Of a DNA stretch of 64,000 nt, positions 23,587 to 33,477 are shown in pieces. The DNA lies in NCBI GenBank assembly GCA_009782915.1, contig WRIC01000006.1, forward strand, positions 39,821 through 103,820. Direction: 5' to 3'. The stretch comes from Propionibacteriaceae bacterium (GTDB taxonomy: Bacteria; Actinomycetota; Actinomycetes; Propionibacteriales; Propionibacteriaceae). Each line of letters starts with the position of its first letter. Within the stretch, counting starts at the first letter, position 1. The notes under the pieces are model-generated. The model was not told the origin of the DNA. It did not search any database and saw only the letters and a program-made list of their open reading frames with translations. The translations under genes were made by a program, and so were the position numbers.

Positions 23587-24232
23587 CATCAATCTCCTGC
23601 AGAATAGCAGCACTAGCCGACAGACCAAGACGAGTAGCACCAGCTTCCACCATGGCCAATGCATCCTCAAGAGTGCGGATTCCTCCACTGGCTTTGACTT
23701 CGAGTTCATCACCGACAGTGTCTTTCATGAGGCGTACAGCGTGGGCGCTTGCGCCTCCCGCAGAATGCATTCCCGTGGATGTTTTCACAAAGTCAGCTCC
23801 TGCAGATCGTGAGACCTGACAGGCAGCAATGATCTCCACGTCGTTTAACACAGCCGACTCAATGATGACCTTCAACACAGTCGGCGAAGGCGCTGCGTTA
23901 CGTACTGCCTGAATCTCTTCTTGGACTTGGTCCCAATGGCCAGCCTTAGCCAGTCCTAGGTTGATCACCATATCGATTTCATCGGCCCCGAATTCAACGC
24001 TCTGCGCCGCCTCACGGGCCTTAGACTCAGCACTGTGAGCTCCAGAGGGGAATCCGCAGACAGTAGCCACCTTGAGCCCTTGGGCCTCCACAGGAAGCAT
24101 CGAGGGGCTCACACAGACCGAATACACCCCCAGTTCCACCCCTTGGGTGATGAGAGCCTCAACATCTCGAAAAGTTGCCTCCGGTTTGAGCAAGGTATGG
24201 TCAATCATCCTCGCTAGATCATTTCTGTTCAT
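23579..24232 (-). CDS. deoC: deoxyribose-phosphate aldolase
   Basis: 217 residues from the ATG at 24232 (an ATG one codon earlier is also possible; GGAAAGG lies just upstream). [11 protein letters not shown] opens the barrel, EIDMVINLG follows, and Lys150 in [13 protein letters not shown] is the Schiff-base lysine. ASGGIRT binds phosphate. It cleaves deoxyribose 5-phosphate to glyceraldehyde 3-phosphate and acetaldehyde, linking imported deoxynucleosides to central metabolism. About 20 bp separate it from deoA, and it overlaps pmmB. Confidence 0.95.
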   Translation of the reverse strand: MNRNDLARMIDHTLLKPEATFRDVEALITQGVELGVYSVCVSPSMLPVEAQGLKVATVCGFPSGAHSAESKAREAAQSVEFGADEIDMVINLGLAKAGHWDQVQEEIQAVRNAAPSPTVLKVIIESAVLNDVEIIAACQVSRSAGADFVKTSTGMHSAGGASAHAVRLMKDTVGDELEVKASGGIRTLEDALAMVEAGATRLGLSASAAILQEIDDV

Positions 24233-24251
24233 CATTATCCTTTCCGGACGA

Positions 24252-25622
24252 TCAGATGTCTCGTGCCACCTTGTCAAAGACAACGCTGGTGGACCCAGGT
24301 GGGAGTGGGCTTATTGTCCATGCGTCTTCGAGGACCTCCTGGGCTCTGGCAAAGGCTTCAGGGGTGTCGGTATGCAAGGTCATCAGTGGTTGTCCAGCTC
24401 GAACCTGGTCACCTGGTTTGGCATGGAGTTGAATACCCGCTCCTGCTTGGACCTCGTCTTCTTTTCGCGCACGCCCAGCTCCAAGACGCCACCCGGCGAC
24501 CCCCACCTTGAGGGCATCCAGGCTGGTCAGATAGCCCTCCTGATCGGCCTTGATCTGTTCAGTGTGGTGAGCCCAAGCCATCTCGCCGTCCGGGTCCCCG
24601 CCTTGTGCGCTGATGGTTGCCCGCCAGGCATCCATCGCCGTTCCATCTTTCAAAGACCCGGCAACATCCGCTTGGCGTAATTCTTCAGATCGAGTACGTG
24701 CCTCGGCGCTTCCGGGTGCGACACCTGCCCCTGGAATACCGTGGGTTTCGACGACGCGTGCTACGGCGTCCAGCATCTCGCGAGCCAGTGTGACAGTGAG
24801 CTCCACCACATCCGGTGGTCCACCACCAGTGAGAACCTCCACGGATTCACGAACCTCCAAGGCATTACCCACAGTCAAACCCAGGGGTGTGGACATGTCA
24901 GTGATCAAGGCAATGGTGTGGACACCGTGATCCTCGCCAATCTCCACCATGGTCGTGGCAAGCTCTTTGGCTTGTTCGCGCCCAGTCATGAAAGCCCCCG
25001 ACCCACATTTCACATCCAAAACTAAAGCGGATGTTCCCTCGGCGATCTTCTTGCTCATGATCGACGATGAAATCAAAGGAATAGAAGCAACTGTTCCTGT
25101 GACATCACGCAGGGCATAGAGTTTGCGGTCAGCAGGAGCCAAACCCACCCCCGCTTGGCAGATCACACCCCCTATGGATTCTAGTTGCTCGGTCATCTCA
25201 TCGAGGCTGAGTTCCGCCCGCCACCCAGGAATGGATTCTAGTTTGTCGAGGGTTCCCCCGGTGTGCCCGAGACCACGACCTGACAATTGCGGAATAGCTA
25301 CACCAAAACTCGACACCACAGCAGACAGTGGCAAGGTGATCTTGTCTCCCACTCCCCCGGTGGAGTGCTTATCGACGGTGGGTCGTGACAGGGCAGAGAA
25401 ATCCAATCTTTCCCCGGAGGCGATCATGGCATCGGTCCAGCAATTGAGTTCCTCACGGCTCAATGAGTTCAAAAAGATGGCCATGAGCAGGGCCGACATC
25501 TGCTCCTCAGCCACCACACCACGGGTGTAGGCATCAATCATCCAGGTGATCTGGCTGGTGGACAGTACACCACCATCGCGCTTGGTCATGATGACATCAA
25601 CAGCGTCAAAGGGTTCAGCCAT
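24252..25622 (-). CDS. deoA: thymidine phosphorylase
   Basis: 456 residues. [13 protein letters not shown] in the phosphate site and [20 protein letters not shown] are the pyrimidine-nucleoside phosphorylase hallmarks; KCGSGAFM is also present. It converts thymidine or deoxyuridine and phosphate to base and deoxyribose 1-phosphate. The C-terminal domain ([14 protein letters not shown]) is the barrel-sandwich fold shared with family members. The start lies two bases from the cdd stop, and the stop is about 20 bp from deoC. Confidence 0.95.
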   Translation of the reverse strand: MAEPFDAVDVIMTKRDGGVLSTSQITWMIDAYTRGVVAEEQMSALLMAIFLNSLSREELNCWTDAMIASGERLDFSALSRPTVDKHSTGGVGDKITLPLSAVVSSFGVAIPQLSGRGLGHTGGTLDKLESIPGWRAELSLDEMTEQLESIGGVICQAGVGLAPADRKLYALRDVTGTVASIPLISSSIMSKKIAEGTSALVLDVKCGSGAFMTGREQAKELATTMVEIGEDHGVHTIALITDMSTPLGLTVGNALEVRESVEVLTGGGPPDVVELTVTLAREMLDAVARVVETHGIPGAGVAPGSAEARTRSEELRQADVAGSLKDGTAMDAWRATISAQGGDPDGEMAWAHHTEQIKADQEGYLTSLDALKVGVAGWRLGAGRARKEDEVQAGAGIQLHAKPGDQVRAGQPLMTLHTDTPEAFARAQEVLEDAWTISPLPPGSTSVVFDKVARDI

Positions 25623-25624
25623 TG

Positions 25625-26029
25625 TTATTCTCCTGTCTTGGTGGCGTACTGATCTAAATCATCATCGCCAAAGGATTGTGGAAGCAGATCCTCTAAGGTG
25701 CATTCCCCTTGAGCAGTGAGCACCTGCAAGGTCTTACCCCCAAACTCAAGGAGCAGTTGGCGACAACGACCGCAGGGGGTGATAATCTCCCCCACCCCGT
25801 TGACACAGGTGAATTTCACTAGACGTCCCCCACCGCTAGCAATCAGTGAACTCACCAGCCCACATTCAGCACAGAGGGTTAACCCATAGGAGGCATTCTC
25901 CACGTTACAGCCAGTGATAAGCCTGCCGTCGTGGGTCAGAGCTGCTGCCCCAACCGGATAGTGCGAGTACGGCACATAGGCCTTTGTTGCTGCTTGCTGG
26001 GCAGCTGAAACCAGTTCGGTGAAATCCAT
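25625..26029 (-). CDS. cdd: cytidine deaminase
   Basis: 134 residues from the ATG at 26029, behind AAGGGG; the frame extends to a GTG at 26035 that falls within that ribosome site. The zinc site is complete: CAECG with catalytic Glu, and PCGRCRQ. CNVENASYG binds the nucleoside. It is the small tetrameric type, deaminating cytidine and deoxycytidine to uridine forms that DeoA-type enzymes can use. The ribosome site overlaps the stop region of the upstream permease gene, indicating coupling. Confidence 0.95.
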   Translation of the reverse strand: MDFTELVSAAQQAATKAYVPYSHYPVGAAALTHDGRLITGCNVENASYGLTLCAECGLVSSLIASGGGRLVKFTCVNGVGEIITPCGRCRQLLLEFGGKTLQVLTAQGECTLEDLLPQSFGDDDLDQYATKTGE

Positions 26030-26031
26030 GA

Positions 26032-27345
26032 TCACCCCTTATAAGGCTTTCCTTCCATGGCTGGTGGATGGACTCGTCCGACCAAGCCAGCAACCGCAAA
26101 GATCGTGATGAGGTAGGGAACCATTCCCAGGAATTGGCTAGGAACATCCACAGCCATAGCGCTCAGTGACATTTGGAGGTTGTCAGCGAACCCAAACAGC
26201 AGGGCCGCCACGAGAGCACCTTTGGGTTTCCATCCGCCCAAGATCATGGCAGCTAAGGCAATGAAGCCACGACCGTCGGAAGCATTCTTTCCGAAAGCCA
26301 AACCATTGGCAACAGTGAAATAGGCACCGCCCAACCCAGCGATCGCTCCACCGAGGATGGTGTTGATCACGCGAGTACGGTTGACCTTGATGCCAACAGT
26401 GTCAGCTGCTCTCGGATGCTCTCCACAGGAACGCAGCCGAAGCCCCCACTTGGACTTGAACAACATGATCTGCAGAGCAATGACCACCACGTACATGATG
26501 TAGACCAGGGCATTTTGAGCAAAGAGAACAGGTCCGAGAACTGGTATCTCGCTGAGGATCGGGATCTTCCAGGTAGGAAGCTTGACCGCCATAGAGAAGA
26601 CGTCCTGATTTCTGGTCAAAACAGTGGAGAAGAGGTAGCTGGTTAGACCACCGACGAGCACATTGAGCACAATACCAACGATGATGTGGTCCACCCAGTA
26701 GCGCACAGCGAAGAGGGCCAGGAGGCAACCGACGAGCGCTCCAGCCACCGGAGCAGCGAGCAGACCCAACCAGGGATTCTTGGTCAGAGCTCCCACCACG
26801 GCTGCTAAGAAGGCACCAGCAAGAAGCTGTCCTTCAATCGACACATTAATCACACCCACTCTTTCGCATACTGTTCCCGCCATGGCCCCAAAGATCAGTG
26901 GAATGGATAGGAATAATGCTCCAGATAACAAGGAGGTGAATTGCAGGGCGCCGGTTTTCCCAGCGACGGCCCACAGAAGAAAACTTAAGACAAAGAAGGT
27001 TCCAAAGAGAATCCCGATCAGACTGGCCAGGCGAATCTTTCCCAGATTATAGATCCGAGCTGAGGTTATCCACCAGGTGAAACCTGCTAAACAGGCCATG
27101 GCTATTGTCAAAACGAGTATCGAGATGAAACTGGGAAGATTCATGGTCAAGGTGCCCAGCCAACGATTGCCTGTCACGATCGCTACCTTGGAGATGGTGT
27201 CCACTGGTGTGGTCAGACAGAAACCCGCAGCGGCAACCAGTGTGAAAAAGGTCAGTGCAATGGGCAGTTTCCAGGAGCGAGGTCGAAGCACGACGTGTTC
27301 AAGTTCTGCATCGAATAGTTCCATATCCGCTTGTGTTGTACTCAT
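26032..27345 (-). CDS. nucleoside ABC transporter permease (second)
   Basis: 437 residues with about nine to ten hydrophobic segments, in the branched-chain/BMP-type permease superfamily (YufQ/NupC-like). SIEGQLLAGAF and the region CGEHPRAADTVGIKVNRTRV, which matches the cytoplasmic coupling loop of this family, support the call. An extended hydrophilic N-terminus and three additional predicted helices precede the core. It pairs with the preceding permease (ATGA overlap at 27342-27345) to form the membrane channel of a nucleoside importer. It ends within the cdd ribosome site. Confidence 0.88.
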   Translation of the reverse strand: MSTTQADMELFDAELEHVVLRPRSWKLPIALTFFTLVAAAGFCLTTPVDTISKVAIVTGNRWLGTLTMNLPSFISILVLTIAMACLAGFTWWITSARIYNLGKIRLASLIGILFGTFFVLSFLLWAVAGKTGALQFTSLLSGALFLSIPLIFGAMAGTVCERVGVINVSIEGQLLAGAFLAAVVGALTKNPWLGLLAAPVAGALVGCLLALFAVRYWVDHIIVGIVLNVLVGGLTSYLFSTVLTRNQDVFSMAVKLPTWKIPILSEIPVLGPVLFAQNALVYIMYVVVIALQIMLFKSKWGLRLRSCGEHPRAADTVGIKVNRTRVINTILGGAIAGLGGAYFTVANGLAFGKNASDGRGFIALAAMILGGWKPKGALVAALLFGFADNLQMSLSAMAVDVPSQFLGMVPYLITIFAVAGLVGRVHPPAMEGKPYKG

Positions 27346-28643
27346 GATGACACCTCCTTAGATTCTGGCAGGTCGACTTCCTCGGCGAGTTCCCCTTCTG
27401 GAGGAGTCGGAGGTTTGCCTGCGGACTGTTTCTTCAGGGCCCGATTCATGGCCCGTACGTGTGCTTGGCGCTGACGCTCCGGATCTGGTAGGCGGAAGAT
27501 TGCACGGACCAGCGGAGGGGCGGCAATGAGCAAAACGATCACTGACTGAAGAACCAGGATGATGTCGATCGGAGTGCCTGTCTTTGCTTGCATGATGTAT
27601 CCACCAGCTCGAAGTCCTCCAAAGAGCAATCCGGCAAAAATGGTGCCCAGTGGCTTCGAGCGCCCCAATAAGGCAACCGTGATTGCATCGAAACCCAAAG
27701 TGGCAGCGACATTGATATTGAGCTGTTGGGAAGGATCTGATAACAGCTGTGAGGTTGCTGCTAGCCCCGCCAAACCTCCACCGATGATCATCACCCAGAC
27801 ATAGGACATGGCGACATTCATTCCTGCCGTACGTCCAGCATCGGGGTTCTCTCCTACTGCGCGTATCCGAAAACCAAGGGTTGATCGTTCCATCATCCAC
27901 CACACCGCGACTGCGGCCAGCAATGCGAGCAGGAATCCAAGATCGATGTTGCCAATGATGTGCGGGAACCGTGCTGTTGGGTTCATCTTGGGACTCACAG
28001 GGTTCGAGGATCCTGGTATTTGGAAGGCCTTCAAGGTGAGCAACCAACCCAACAGGAAGACAGCAACAGAGTTCAACATGATGGTCACAATGACTTCATT
28101 GGCGCCAGTTTTCGCTTTGAGGATGCCGGGAATGAACCCCCACAGTGCACCACCAATGAAGGCGCCCAACAGGCAAACAATCAGATGGAGTCCACCAGGA
28201 AGGTTGACACCAAAACCAAGATAACCACACAAGGTGGCACCCAGGATGATTTGACCTTGAGCACCAATGTTGAACAAACCAGCACGAAAACCCATCCCTA
28301 AAGCTAATCCAGCAAAGATCAGTGGGACCGAGTAGGCGATGGTCTTGGTCAGTGGCATGAACAATTGCCGGGAATTGAAAATTGCCCCTTCGAACAGTGC
28401 AGAGTAGGCCCCACCAATGGACTTCCCTAAGGCAGAGAAGAAGTCACCAGGGCGGGCGAATAGGTAGTGTCCAGCCTGTTGGACACCACTGTCGGCAGCA
28501 GCGATGAGGATAGCACCAATCAACAACGCAACAACAATAGCAAGGAAGGATGTCAGTGCTGACGATGAGGCGACTTTCGTCCATGTTTGACCCCAATTGC
28601 GGGTGGGTCGCTCATCCACAGGTGCTTCGAGAAGGTTCGTCAT
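27342..28643 (-). CDS. nucleoside ABC transporter permease (first)
   Basis: 433 residues, YufP/NupB-like. After one N-terminal helix it has NIGAQGQIILGATLCGYLGF and the coupling loop FRIRAVGENPDAGRTAGMN, both standard for BMP-type permeases. The C-terminal 40 residues are hydrophilic (RQRQAHVRAMNRALKK, then acidic), extending beyond the membrane core. It overlaps the ATPase gene (28640-28643) and the second permease (27342-27345), each by ATGA, consistent with equal production of the transporter parts. Confidence 0.9.
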   Translation of the reverse strand: MTNLLEAPVDERPTRNWGQTWTKVASSSALTSFLAIVVALLIGAILIAAADSGVQQAGHYLFARPGDFFSALGKSIGGAYSALFEGAIFNSRQLFMPLTKTIAYSVPLIFAGLALGMGFRAGLFNIGAQGQIILGATLCGYLGFGVNLPGGLHLIVCLLGAFIGGALWGFIPGILKAKTGANEVIVTIMLNSVAVFLLGWLLTLKAFQIPGSSNPVSPKMNPTARFPHIIGNIDLGFLLALLAAVAVWWMMERSTLGFRIRAVGENPDAGRTAGMNVAMSYVWVMIIGGGLAGLAATSQLLSDPSQQLNINVAATLGFDAITVALLGRSKPLGTIFAGLLFGGLRAGGYIMQAKTGTPIDIILVLQSVIVLLIAAPPLVRAIFRLPDPERQRQAHVRAMNRALKKQSAGKPPTPPEGELAEEVDLPESKEVSS

Positions 28644-30265
28644 GATGCTGCTCCTGCCTGAGTATCTTCGCTGGTTGTACCACGGCCTGCTTGGGCTAAG
28701 GCCTCTTCGTGGCTCACCCCTGCCATCATGAGCCCCAGCACATGACGCTGGGTGTCAGGTGGTACGATTCCCACGAATTTTCCGTTGTACATCACCGCCA
28801 CCCGATCAGCTAAAGAAGACACCTCATTGAGTTCAGTGGACACAATGAGGACCGCTGTACCATTGTCCCGAGCTTGGATGATCCTGGAGTGGATGAAATC
28901 GATGGAACCAATATCAACCCCACGGGTTGGCTGTGAGGCAATGAAGAGTGACAGATCTCTCGACAGTTCGCGAGCAACCACGACTTTTTGCTGGTTGCCA
29001 CCCGACAGGGTGCCCAAGGTAGCATTGGCTGAACCTGCTCGTACGTCATATTCTTCAACCAGCCGCGCTGCGTTGGAGGCAATGGATTTCATTTTCAATG
29101 ATCCACCGCGAGAGAATTGCGCTGAGTCAACCTGGTCCAGGACAAGGTTTTCTGCAATAGAGAAACCATGAACAACACCATCTTTGCCACGATCCTCGGG
29201 CACAAATCCAACGCCAGAAGATAATACTTTCTTCACGGATTTTCCTGTCAGATTTTCTGTCGTGGTCACTTGCTGATCTCCCTGGTCGGAAGCATCATCT
29301 GGTTGGAGTGAAGAATAGTGGTGTAACAGAATCTCCCCTCCGGTTGGTTTTCGAAGACCAATGAGCGTCTCTGCTAGTTCTGTTTGACCATTTCCTTGAA
29401 CCCCCGCAACAGCGAGTACTTCACCAGCGGCCACTGTGAAGGAAACATCATCAAGAAGAATCCGACCTTCCTCATCAGCTAAGTCAAGATTGTTCACCTC
29501 CAGAACAACCCCACCATCTGTTGAGTTGCGAGATCTGACACCCAGGTCAACATCACGCCCCACCATCATTGATGCCAAGTCAGACTGTGAGGCTGTGGGA
29601 AGTGCGCTACCTATCACCTTGCCGTGACGAATCACCGTAATAGTGTCGGCGACTTCTTGAACCTCTCGTAGCTTGTGGGTAATGAAAACAATGGAGGTTC
29701 CTGAGGCTTTGAGTTGTCTCATGATTTCCATCAACTCATCAGTTTCTTGGGGAATCAGCACCGCAGTTGGTTCATCGAGAATAAGTATCTTGGCATGGCG
29801 TGATAGGGCTTTGATGATCTCGACTCGCTGCTGGACCCCCACCGGTAGATCACCCACGAGTGCATCAGGGTCCACATCAAAGCCAAATTTGTCAGAGATT
29901 TCTTGAACGATCCCACGGGCTTGTTGCACATTGAGCAGCCCGAGTGGTCCTGTCGGCTCAGTGCCCAAGACAACGTTCTCAGCAACAGTGAACACCGGAA
30001 CAAGCATGAAATGTTGGTGGACCATCCCAATACCAGCAGCCATAGCATCACCGGGTCCTGAGAAATGAACTGGGACGTCATCGAGAAGGATCTCTCCACC
30101 ATCGGCAGCATACAGACCGTAGAGGACATTCATGAGGGTGGATTTTCCTGCCCCATTTTCACCGAGCAAAGCATGGATCTGGCCTTCTTCGACAACCAAG
30201 TCAATGGAATCGTTGGCCACAAAATCGCCGAACTTCTTTGTCACCTGACGTAACTCAAGTTTCAT
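28640..30265 (-). CDS. nucleoside ABC transporter ATP-binding protein (two domains)
   Basis: 541 residues from the ATG at 30265, behind AAGGAG. Domain 1 has an ordinary Walker A (GENGAGKST), a signature variant (LPVGVQQRVEI) and Walker B (ILILDEPTAVL). Domain 2 has the shortened Walker A GVQGNGQTEL, the signature LSGGNQQKVVVAREL and ASQPTRGVDIGS, where Gln stands where the catalytic Glu would be expected. This asymmetry is normal for the YufO/NupA and sugar-importer (RbsA-like) families, in which one site is degenerate. A stable hairpin separates it from the lipoprotein gene. Confidence 0.93.
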   Translation of the reverse strand: MKLELRQVTKKFGDFVANDSIDLVVEEGQIHALLGENGAGKSTLMNVLYGLYAADGGEILLDDVPVHFSGPGDAMAAGIGMVHQHFMLVPVFTVAENVVLGTEPTGPLGLLNVQQARGIVQEISDKFGFDVDPDALVGDLPVGVQQRVEIIKALSRHAKILILDEPTAVLIPQETDELMEIMRQLKASGTSIVFITHKLREVQEVADTITVIRHGKVIGSALPTASQSDLASMMVGRDVDLGVRSRNSTDGGVVLEVNNLDLADEEGRILLDDVSFTVAAGEVLAVAGVQGNGQTELAETLIGLRKPTGGEILLHHYSSLQPDDASDQGDQQVTTTENLTGKSVKKVLSSGVGFVPEDRGKDGVVHGFSIAENLVLDQVDSAQFSRGGSLKMKSIASNAARLVEEYDVRAGSANATLGTLSGGNQQKVVVARELSRDLSLFIASQPTRGVDIGSIDFIHSRIIQARDNGTAVLIVSTELNEVSSLADRVAVMYNGKFVGIVPPDTQRHVLGLMMAGVSHEEALAQAGRGTTSEDTQAGAAS

Positions 30266-30344
30266 GTCGCACTCCTTGAGGGTCTTGGAGTCCACCCTAG
30301 TAGAAAACTCGTCGTTGACAAGTGAATATTCCCACTAGCAAAGA

Positions 30345-30392
30345 GAGAAATCGGGTCCGATTCTCTTGTCAGAGAGTCGAACCCGATTTCTC
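30345..30392 (-). terminator. long hairpin between bmpA and the ABC ATPase gene
   Basis: Arms 30345-30366 and 30371-30392 are 22 nt each with only two mismatched positions (tolerable as G-U pairs in RNA) and a 4-nt loop. On the transcript it is followed by UCUUUGC, a weak U-run. In solute-binding-protein operons such hairpins stabilise the 3' end of the lipoprotein message or stop part of transcription, giving more binding protein than transporter. That role is inferred here. Confidence 0.7.
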
Positions 30393-30440
30393 GAGTCTGG
30401 TGTTCATTCACTGTGGCGGAATGAACATCTTGCGAAGTGA

Positions 30441-31505
30441 CTACTTCGGATCAGAAGGCGAAACAACAGCGAGGTTGCCGGCCATGATATCAGCAGTCAA
30501 TTCAGTGATGCGATCCTTGACACCCTGGTCGATTGTGGCATCAAAGTCGTGGAAGGGGGCGATTCCGACGCCACCATTGGCAAGGGTGCCAATGTAAGCG
30601 CTGGAAGCGAAGTTTCCACTCTGAGCCTCTTGAACGGTGTCAAAGACGGATGCACCAATCTCCTTGATAACTGAGGTCAAGATGATCTTCTGGTACTTCG
30701 GTGCTGTTTCATACCAGTCAGCATCCACACCGATGATGGCAACATTGTCGGCTTCGAGAGCGGCTTCAGCAGCTCCGAGACCCACAGGTCCTGCCACAGG
30801 CATGATCACATCGGCGCCCTGGTCGATGAGGGTTTTTGCGGTCTGCTGACCAGTTGCCTGGTCGTCGAAGGTGTTGGTGAACATGCCATCCTGCTTGTCC
30901 TTATCCCAACCCAAAACCTCAACATTGGCAGAGTTGTCAGTGTTGAACTGTGCGACACCATCAACAAAACCGTCCATGAAAATGGTCACTGAGGGGATCG
31001 CCATTCCACCGAAGGTGGCAACCTTTCCAGTTTCGGAATGGGCTGCAGCAGCATATCCAGCAAGGAAGGCGGCATCAGAGGTCTTGAAGACCAAGGGCTT
31101 CACATTCGGCAAAACGATCTGTGAATCGTCAACAATGGCGAAATGCAGGTCAGGATTAGCGATAGCCTGTTCCTCGGTTGCTTCCTTGAGCATGAAACCA
31201 ACTGTGATAGTCAGGTCGCAGTTCTGGGCTTGCATTGCTTCCAAGTTGGGAGCGAAATCGTTGGCATTTTGAGATTCAGCCTGCTTGATGGAGACACCGA
31301 GCTCGGATTCTGCCCTCTTCAGACCTTCATATCCGGACTGGTTGAAGGACTTATCATCAAATCCACCCTGGTCAGAGATCATGCAAGCCAGGAAGGCGTC
31401 GCCACCTGTGTTGCCTTCTCCGTTATCTTCAGGCGGTGTTCCACAACCACTCAGTGCGAGGGCCGCAGAAGTCATCAGTACGAGCATTGCTGCGATTTTC
31501 TTCAC
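30441..31505 (-). CDS. bmpA: BMP-family nucleoside-binding lipoprotein
   Basis: 354 residues. A lysine-started signal peptide ends in the lipobox LALSGC, so Cys21 would be diacylated by Lgt and perhaps N-acylated by Lnt, both encoded in this window. The body is a periplasmic-binding fold of the BmpA/Med/PnrA family: ISDQGGFDDKSFNQ is the nucleoside-binding opening, with GADVIMPVAGPVGLGA and ADWYETAP later. Homologues bind purine or mixed nucleosides. It heads the operon bmpA-ATPase-permease-permease-cdd-deoA-deoC-pmmB, so uptake and breakdown of nucleosides are made together. Confidence 0.92.
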   Translation of the reverse strand: MKKIAAMLVLMTSAALALSGCGTPPEDNGEGNTGGDAFLACMISDQGGFDDKSFNQSGYEGLKRAESELGVSIKQAESQNANDFAPNLEAMQAQNCDLTITVGFMLKEATEEQAIANPDLHFAIVDDSQIVLPNVKPLVFKTSDAAFLAGYAAAAHSETGKVATFGGMAIPSVTIFMDGFVDGVAQFNTDNSANVEVLGWDKDKQDGMFTNTFDDQATGQQTAKTLIDQGADVIMPVAGPVGLGAAEAALEADNVAIIGVDADWYETAPKYQKIILTSVIKEIGASVFDTVQEAQSGNFASSAYIGTLANGGVGIAPFHDFDATIDQGVKDRITELTADIMAGNLAVVSPSDPK

Positions 31506-31526
31506 TATTTCTTCCTATCGTGTTCA

Positions 31527-31542
31527 GGAGGGCACTCCCTCC
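31527..31542 (-). promoter_or_regulatory. small hairpin in the bmpA leader
   Basis: GGAGGG and CCCTCC form a 6-bp GC stem with a 4-nt loop, about 20 nt upstream of the bmpA start. It may mask or compete with the ribosome-binding region. No purine-riboswitch core was recognised in the 124-bp gap to aspS. Confidence 0.35.
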
Positions 31543-31629
31543 AAAATGTCGTCACCTAATCTACCGGCAATACTTGAGGCAAGAAACGCGAATCCCAGTG
31601 TGGGGGGTCACATTTTGGCAACGATCTGA

Positions 31630-33420
31630 TTACGTTTCTTTCGTTGGTTTCGGTTTTTCACGGAAATCAACACCAGCTTCGCGACGTTGGAGGGGTGTAA
31701 TCGGTGTGGGTGCTCCAGTTAACGGATCATACCCGCTTCCGATCTTGGGGAAAGCGATCACCTCACGGATTGATTCTGTTCCAGCCAAAAGACCAACAAT
31801 GCGATCCCAACCAAAAGCAATCCCTCCATGGGGTGGAGCCCCGTACTGGAAAGCATTCAGCAGAAAGCCAAACTTTTCATTCACCTCTTCGTCGGACAGA
31901 CCCATCACCGCAAAGACTCTTTCTTGGATGTCCCTGCGATGAATTCTGATGGACCCTCCCCCAATTTCATTGCCGTTACACACCAGGTCATAGGCGTACG
32001 CTAAGGCTGAACCAGGGTCAGTGTCGAAGGTGTCTAGACATTCGGGTTTCGGTGAGGTGAAGGCGTGATGGGTTGCTGTCCAAGCGCCCCCACCAACAGC
32101 CACATCCCCCTCAGCTTTTGCCTCGGTGGTGGGTTTGAACAAAGGCGCGTCCACCACCCAGACGAAGGCCCATTTCTCAGGATCAATGAGTCCAAGGCGA
32201 GCTGCAATTTCGCTGCGCGCTGCCCCGAGCAGGGCCTGTGAACTTGACCGTGGACCAGCAGCGAAGAAGATGGCATCCCCTGGTTGAGCTCCAGTGCGTG
32301 GGCCGAGTTGGCCCAGTTCTTCTTCCGAGAGGTTCTTAGCCACTGGGCCACCCATCTCACCATCGTCTGCGATAGTGATGTATGCCAATCCTTTGGCTCC
32401 TCTGGTCTTGGCCCATTCCTGCCAGGCATCGAATTGGCGACGAGGAAGACTCGCGCCCCCAGCCATCACCACAGCACCGACGTAGGGAGCTTGGAAGACC
32501 CTGAATTCTGTTGAGGCAAACACATCTGTCACCTCCACGATCTCCAAGTCGAATCGAAGATCGGGTTTATCAGAACCGTAGCGATCCATGGCCTCGGCAT
32601 AACTCAAACGCGGGAAAGGTGTGGTCAATTCCGTACCAATCAGTGACCACACTTTGGTGGTGATCTCTTCAGCCAAGGAGATCACATCTTCCTGGTCAAC
32701 GAAACTCATCTCGATGTCGAGTTGGGTGAATTCTGGTTGACGATCAGCGCGAAAATCCTCATCGCGATAACACCGACAGATTTGGTAATACTTCTCCATG
32801 CCGCCAACCATGAGAAGCTGTTTGAACAACTGCGGGCTTTGCGGAAGGGCATACCACGACCCAGGACTCAAACGAGCTGGTACGAGGAAATCTCTAGCAC
32901 CCTCAGGGGTGGAACGAGTCAAGGTGGGTGTTTCTATTTCAACAAAATCGTGGCGGCCCAAAACCTCGCGGGCCGCCTGATTGACCTGGGAGCGTAGGCG
33001 AAGTGCCTGGGATTGGCTGGGACGACGCAGATCCAGGTAGCGGTAGGTGAAGCGGGTATCCTCCCCCACGTTGACTCTCTCGTCGATGGGGAAAGGAAGA
33101 GGGGCTGAGACACTGAGTATCTCAATGTCACTGACGACGACTTCAATCTCACCGGTGGGCATTGAGGGGTTCACGGTGTCAGCTGAGCGCGCTTCAACTT
33201 GTCCTGTCACTCCAAGACAGTATTCGCTACGCAACTTGTGAGCCTGAAGCCCGTCAACCAATTCTTCACGGATCACACATTGGGCAAGACCGGAACAATC
33301 ACGAAGATCAATGAACACCACACCGCCATGGTCTCGGCGGGTGTTGACCCACCCTGCTAGGTGGACAGTCTCACCGATATTGCTGGACGAAAGAAGGCCC
33401 GATTGGTGGGTACGAAACAT
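31630..33420 (-). CDS. aspS: aspartyl-tRNA synthetase
   Basis: 596 residues from the ATG at 33420 with AAGGAG upstream; the frame to 33462 is an artefact extension. The bacterial class II architecture is complete: N-terminal OB domain ([17 protein letters not shown]), motif 2 ([19 protein letters not shown]), a large insertion (GAD domain, about residues 300-410) and motif 3 ([15 protein letters not shown]). It charges tRNA-Asp. Whether it also mischarges tRNA-Asn for amidation depends on a few anticodon-loop residues that I cannot judge reliably. Downstream of hisS by 57 bp, and likely in the same message. Confidence 0.96.
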   Translation of the reverse strand: MFRTHQSGLLSSSNIGETVHLAGWVNTRRDHGGVVFIDLRDCSGLAQCVIREELVDGLQAHKLRSEYCLGVTGQVEARSADTVNPSMPTGEIEVVVSDIEILSVSAPLPFPIDERVNVGEDTRFTYRYLDLRRPSQSQALRLRSQVNQAAREVLGRHDFVEIETPTLTRSTPEGARDFLVPARLSPGSWYALPQSPQLFKQLLMVGGMEKYYQICRCYRDEDFRADRQPEFTQLDIEMSFVDQEDVISLAEEITTKVWSLIGTELTTPFPRLSYAEAMDRYGSDKPDLRFDLEIVEVTDVFASTEFRVFQAPYVGAVVMAGGASLPRRQFDAWQEWAKTRGAKGLAYITIADDGEMGGPVAKNLSEEELGQLGPRTGAQPGDAIFFAAGPRSSSQALLGAARSEIAARLGLIDPEKWAFVWVVDAPLFKPTTEAKAEGDVAVGGGAWTATHHAFTSPKPECLDTFDTDPGSALAYAYDLVCNGNEIGGGSIRIHRRDIQERVFAVMGLSDEEVNEKFGFLLNAFQYGAPPHGGIAFGWDRIVGLLAGTESIREVIAFPKIGSGYDPLTGAPTPITPLQRREAGVDFREKPKPTKET

Positions 33421-33477
33421 GATGCTCCTTGTCTGGCTCACGCATAAACAGTACGGTGCCAACGCGGAAGTTTACCA

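Noticed and set aside
31506..31629. Purine riboswitch before bmpA
   Set aside because: The three-way-junction core was not recognised; only a 6-bp hairpin is visible.
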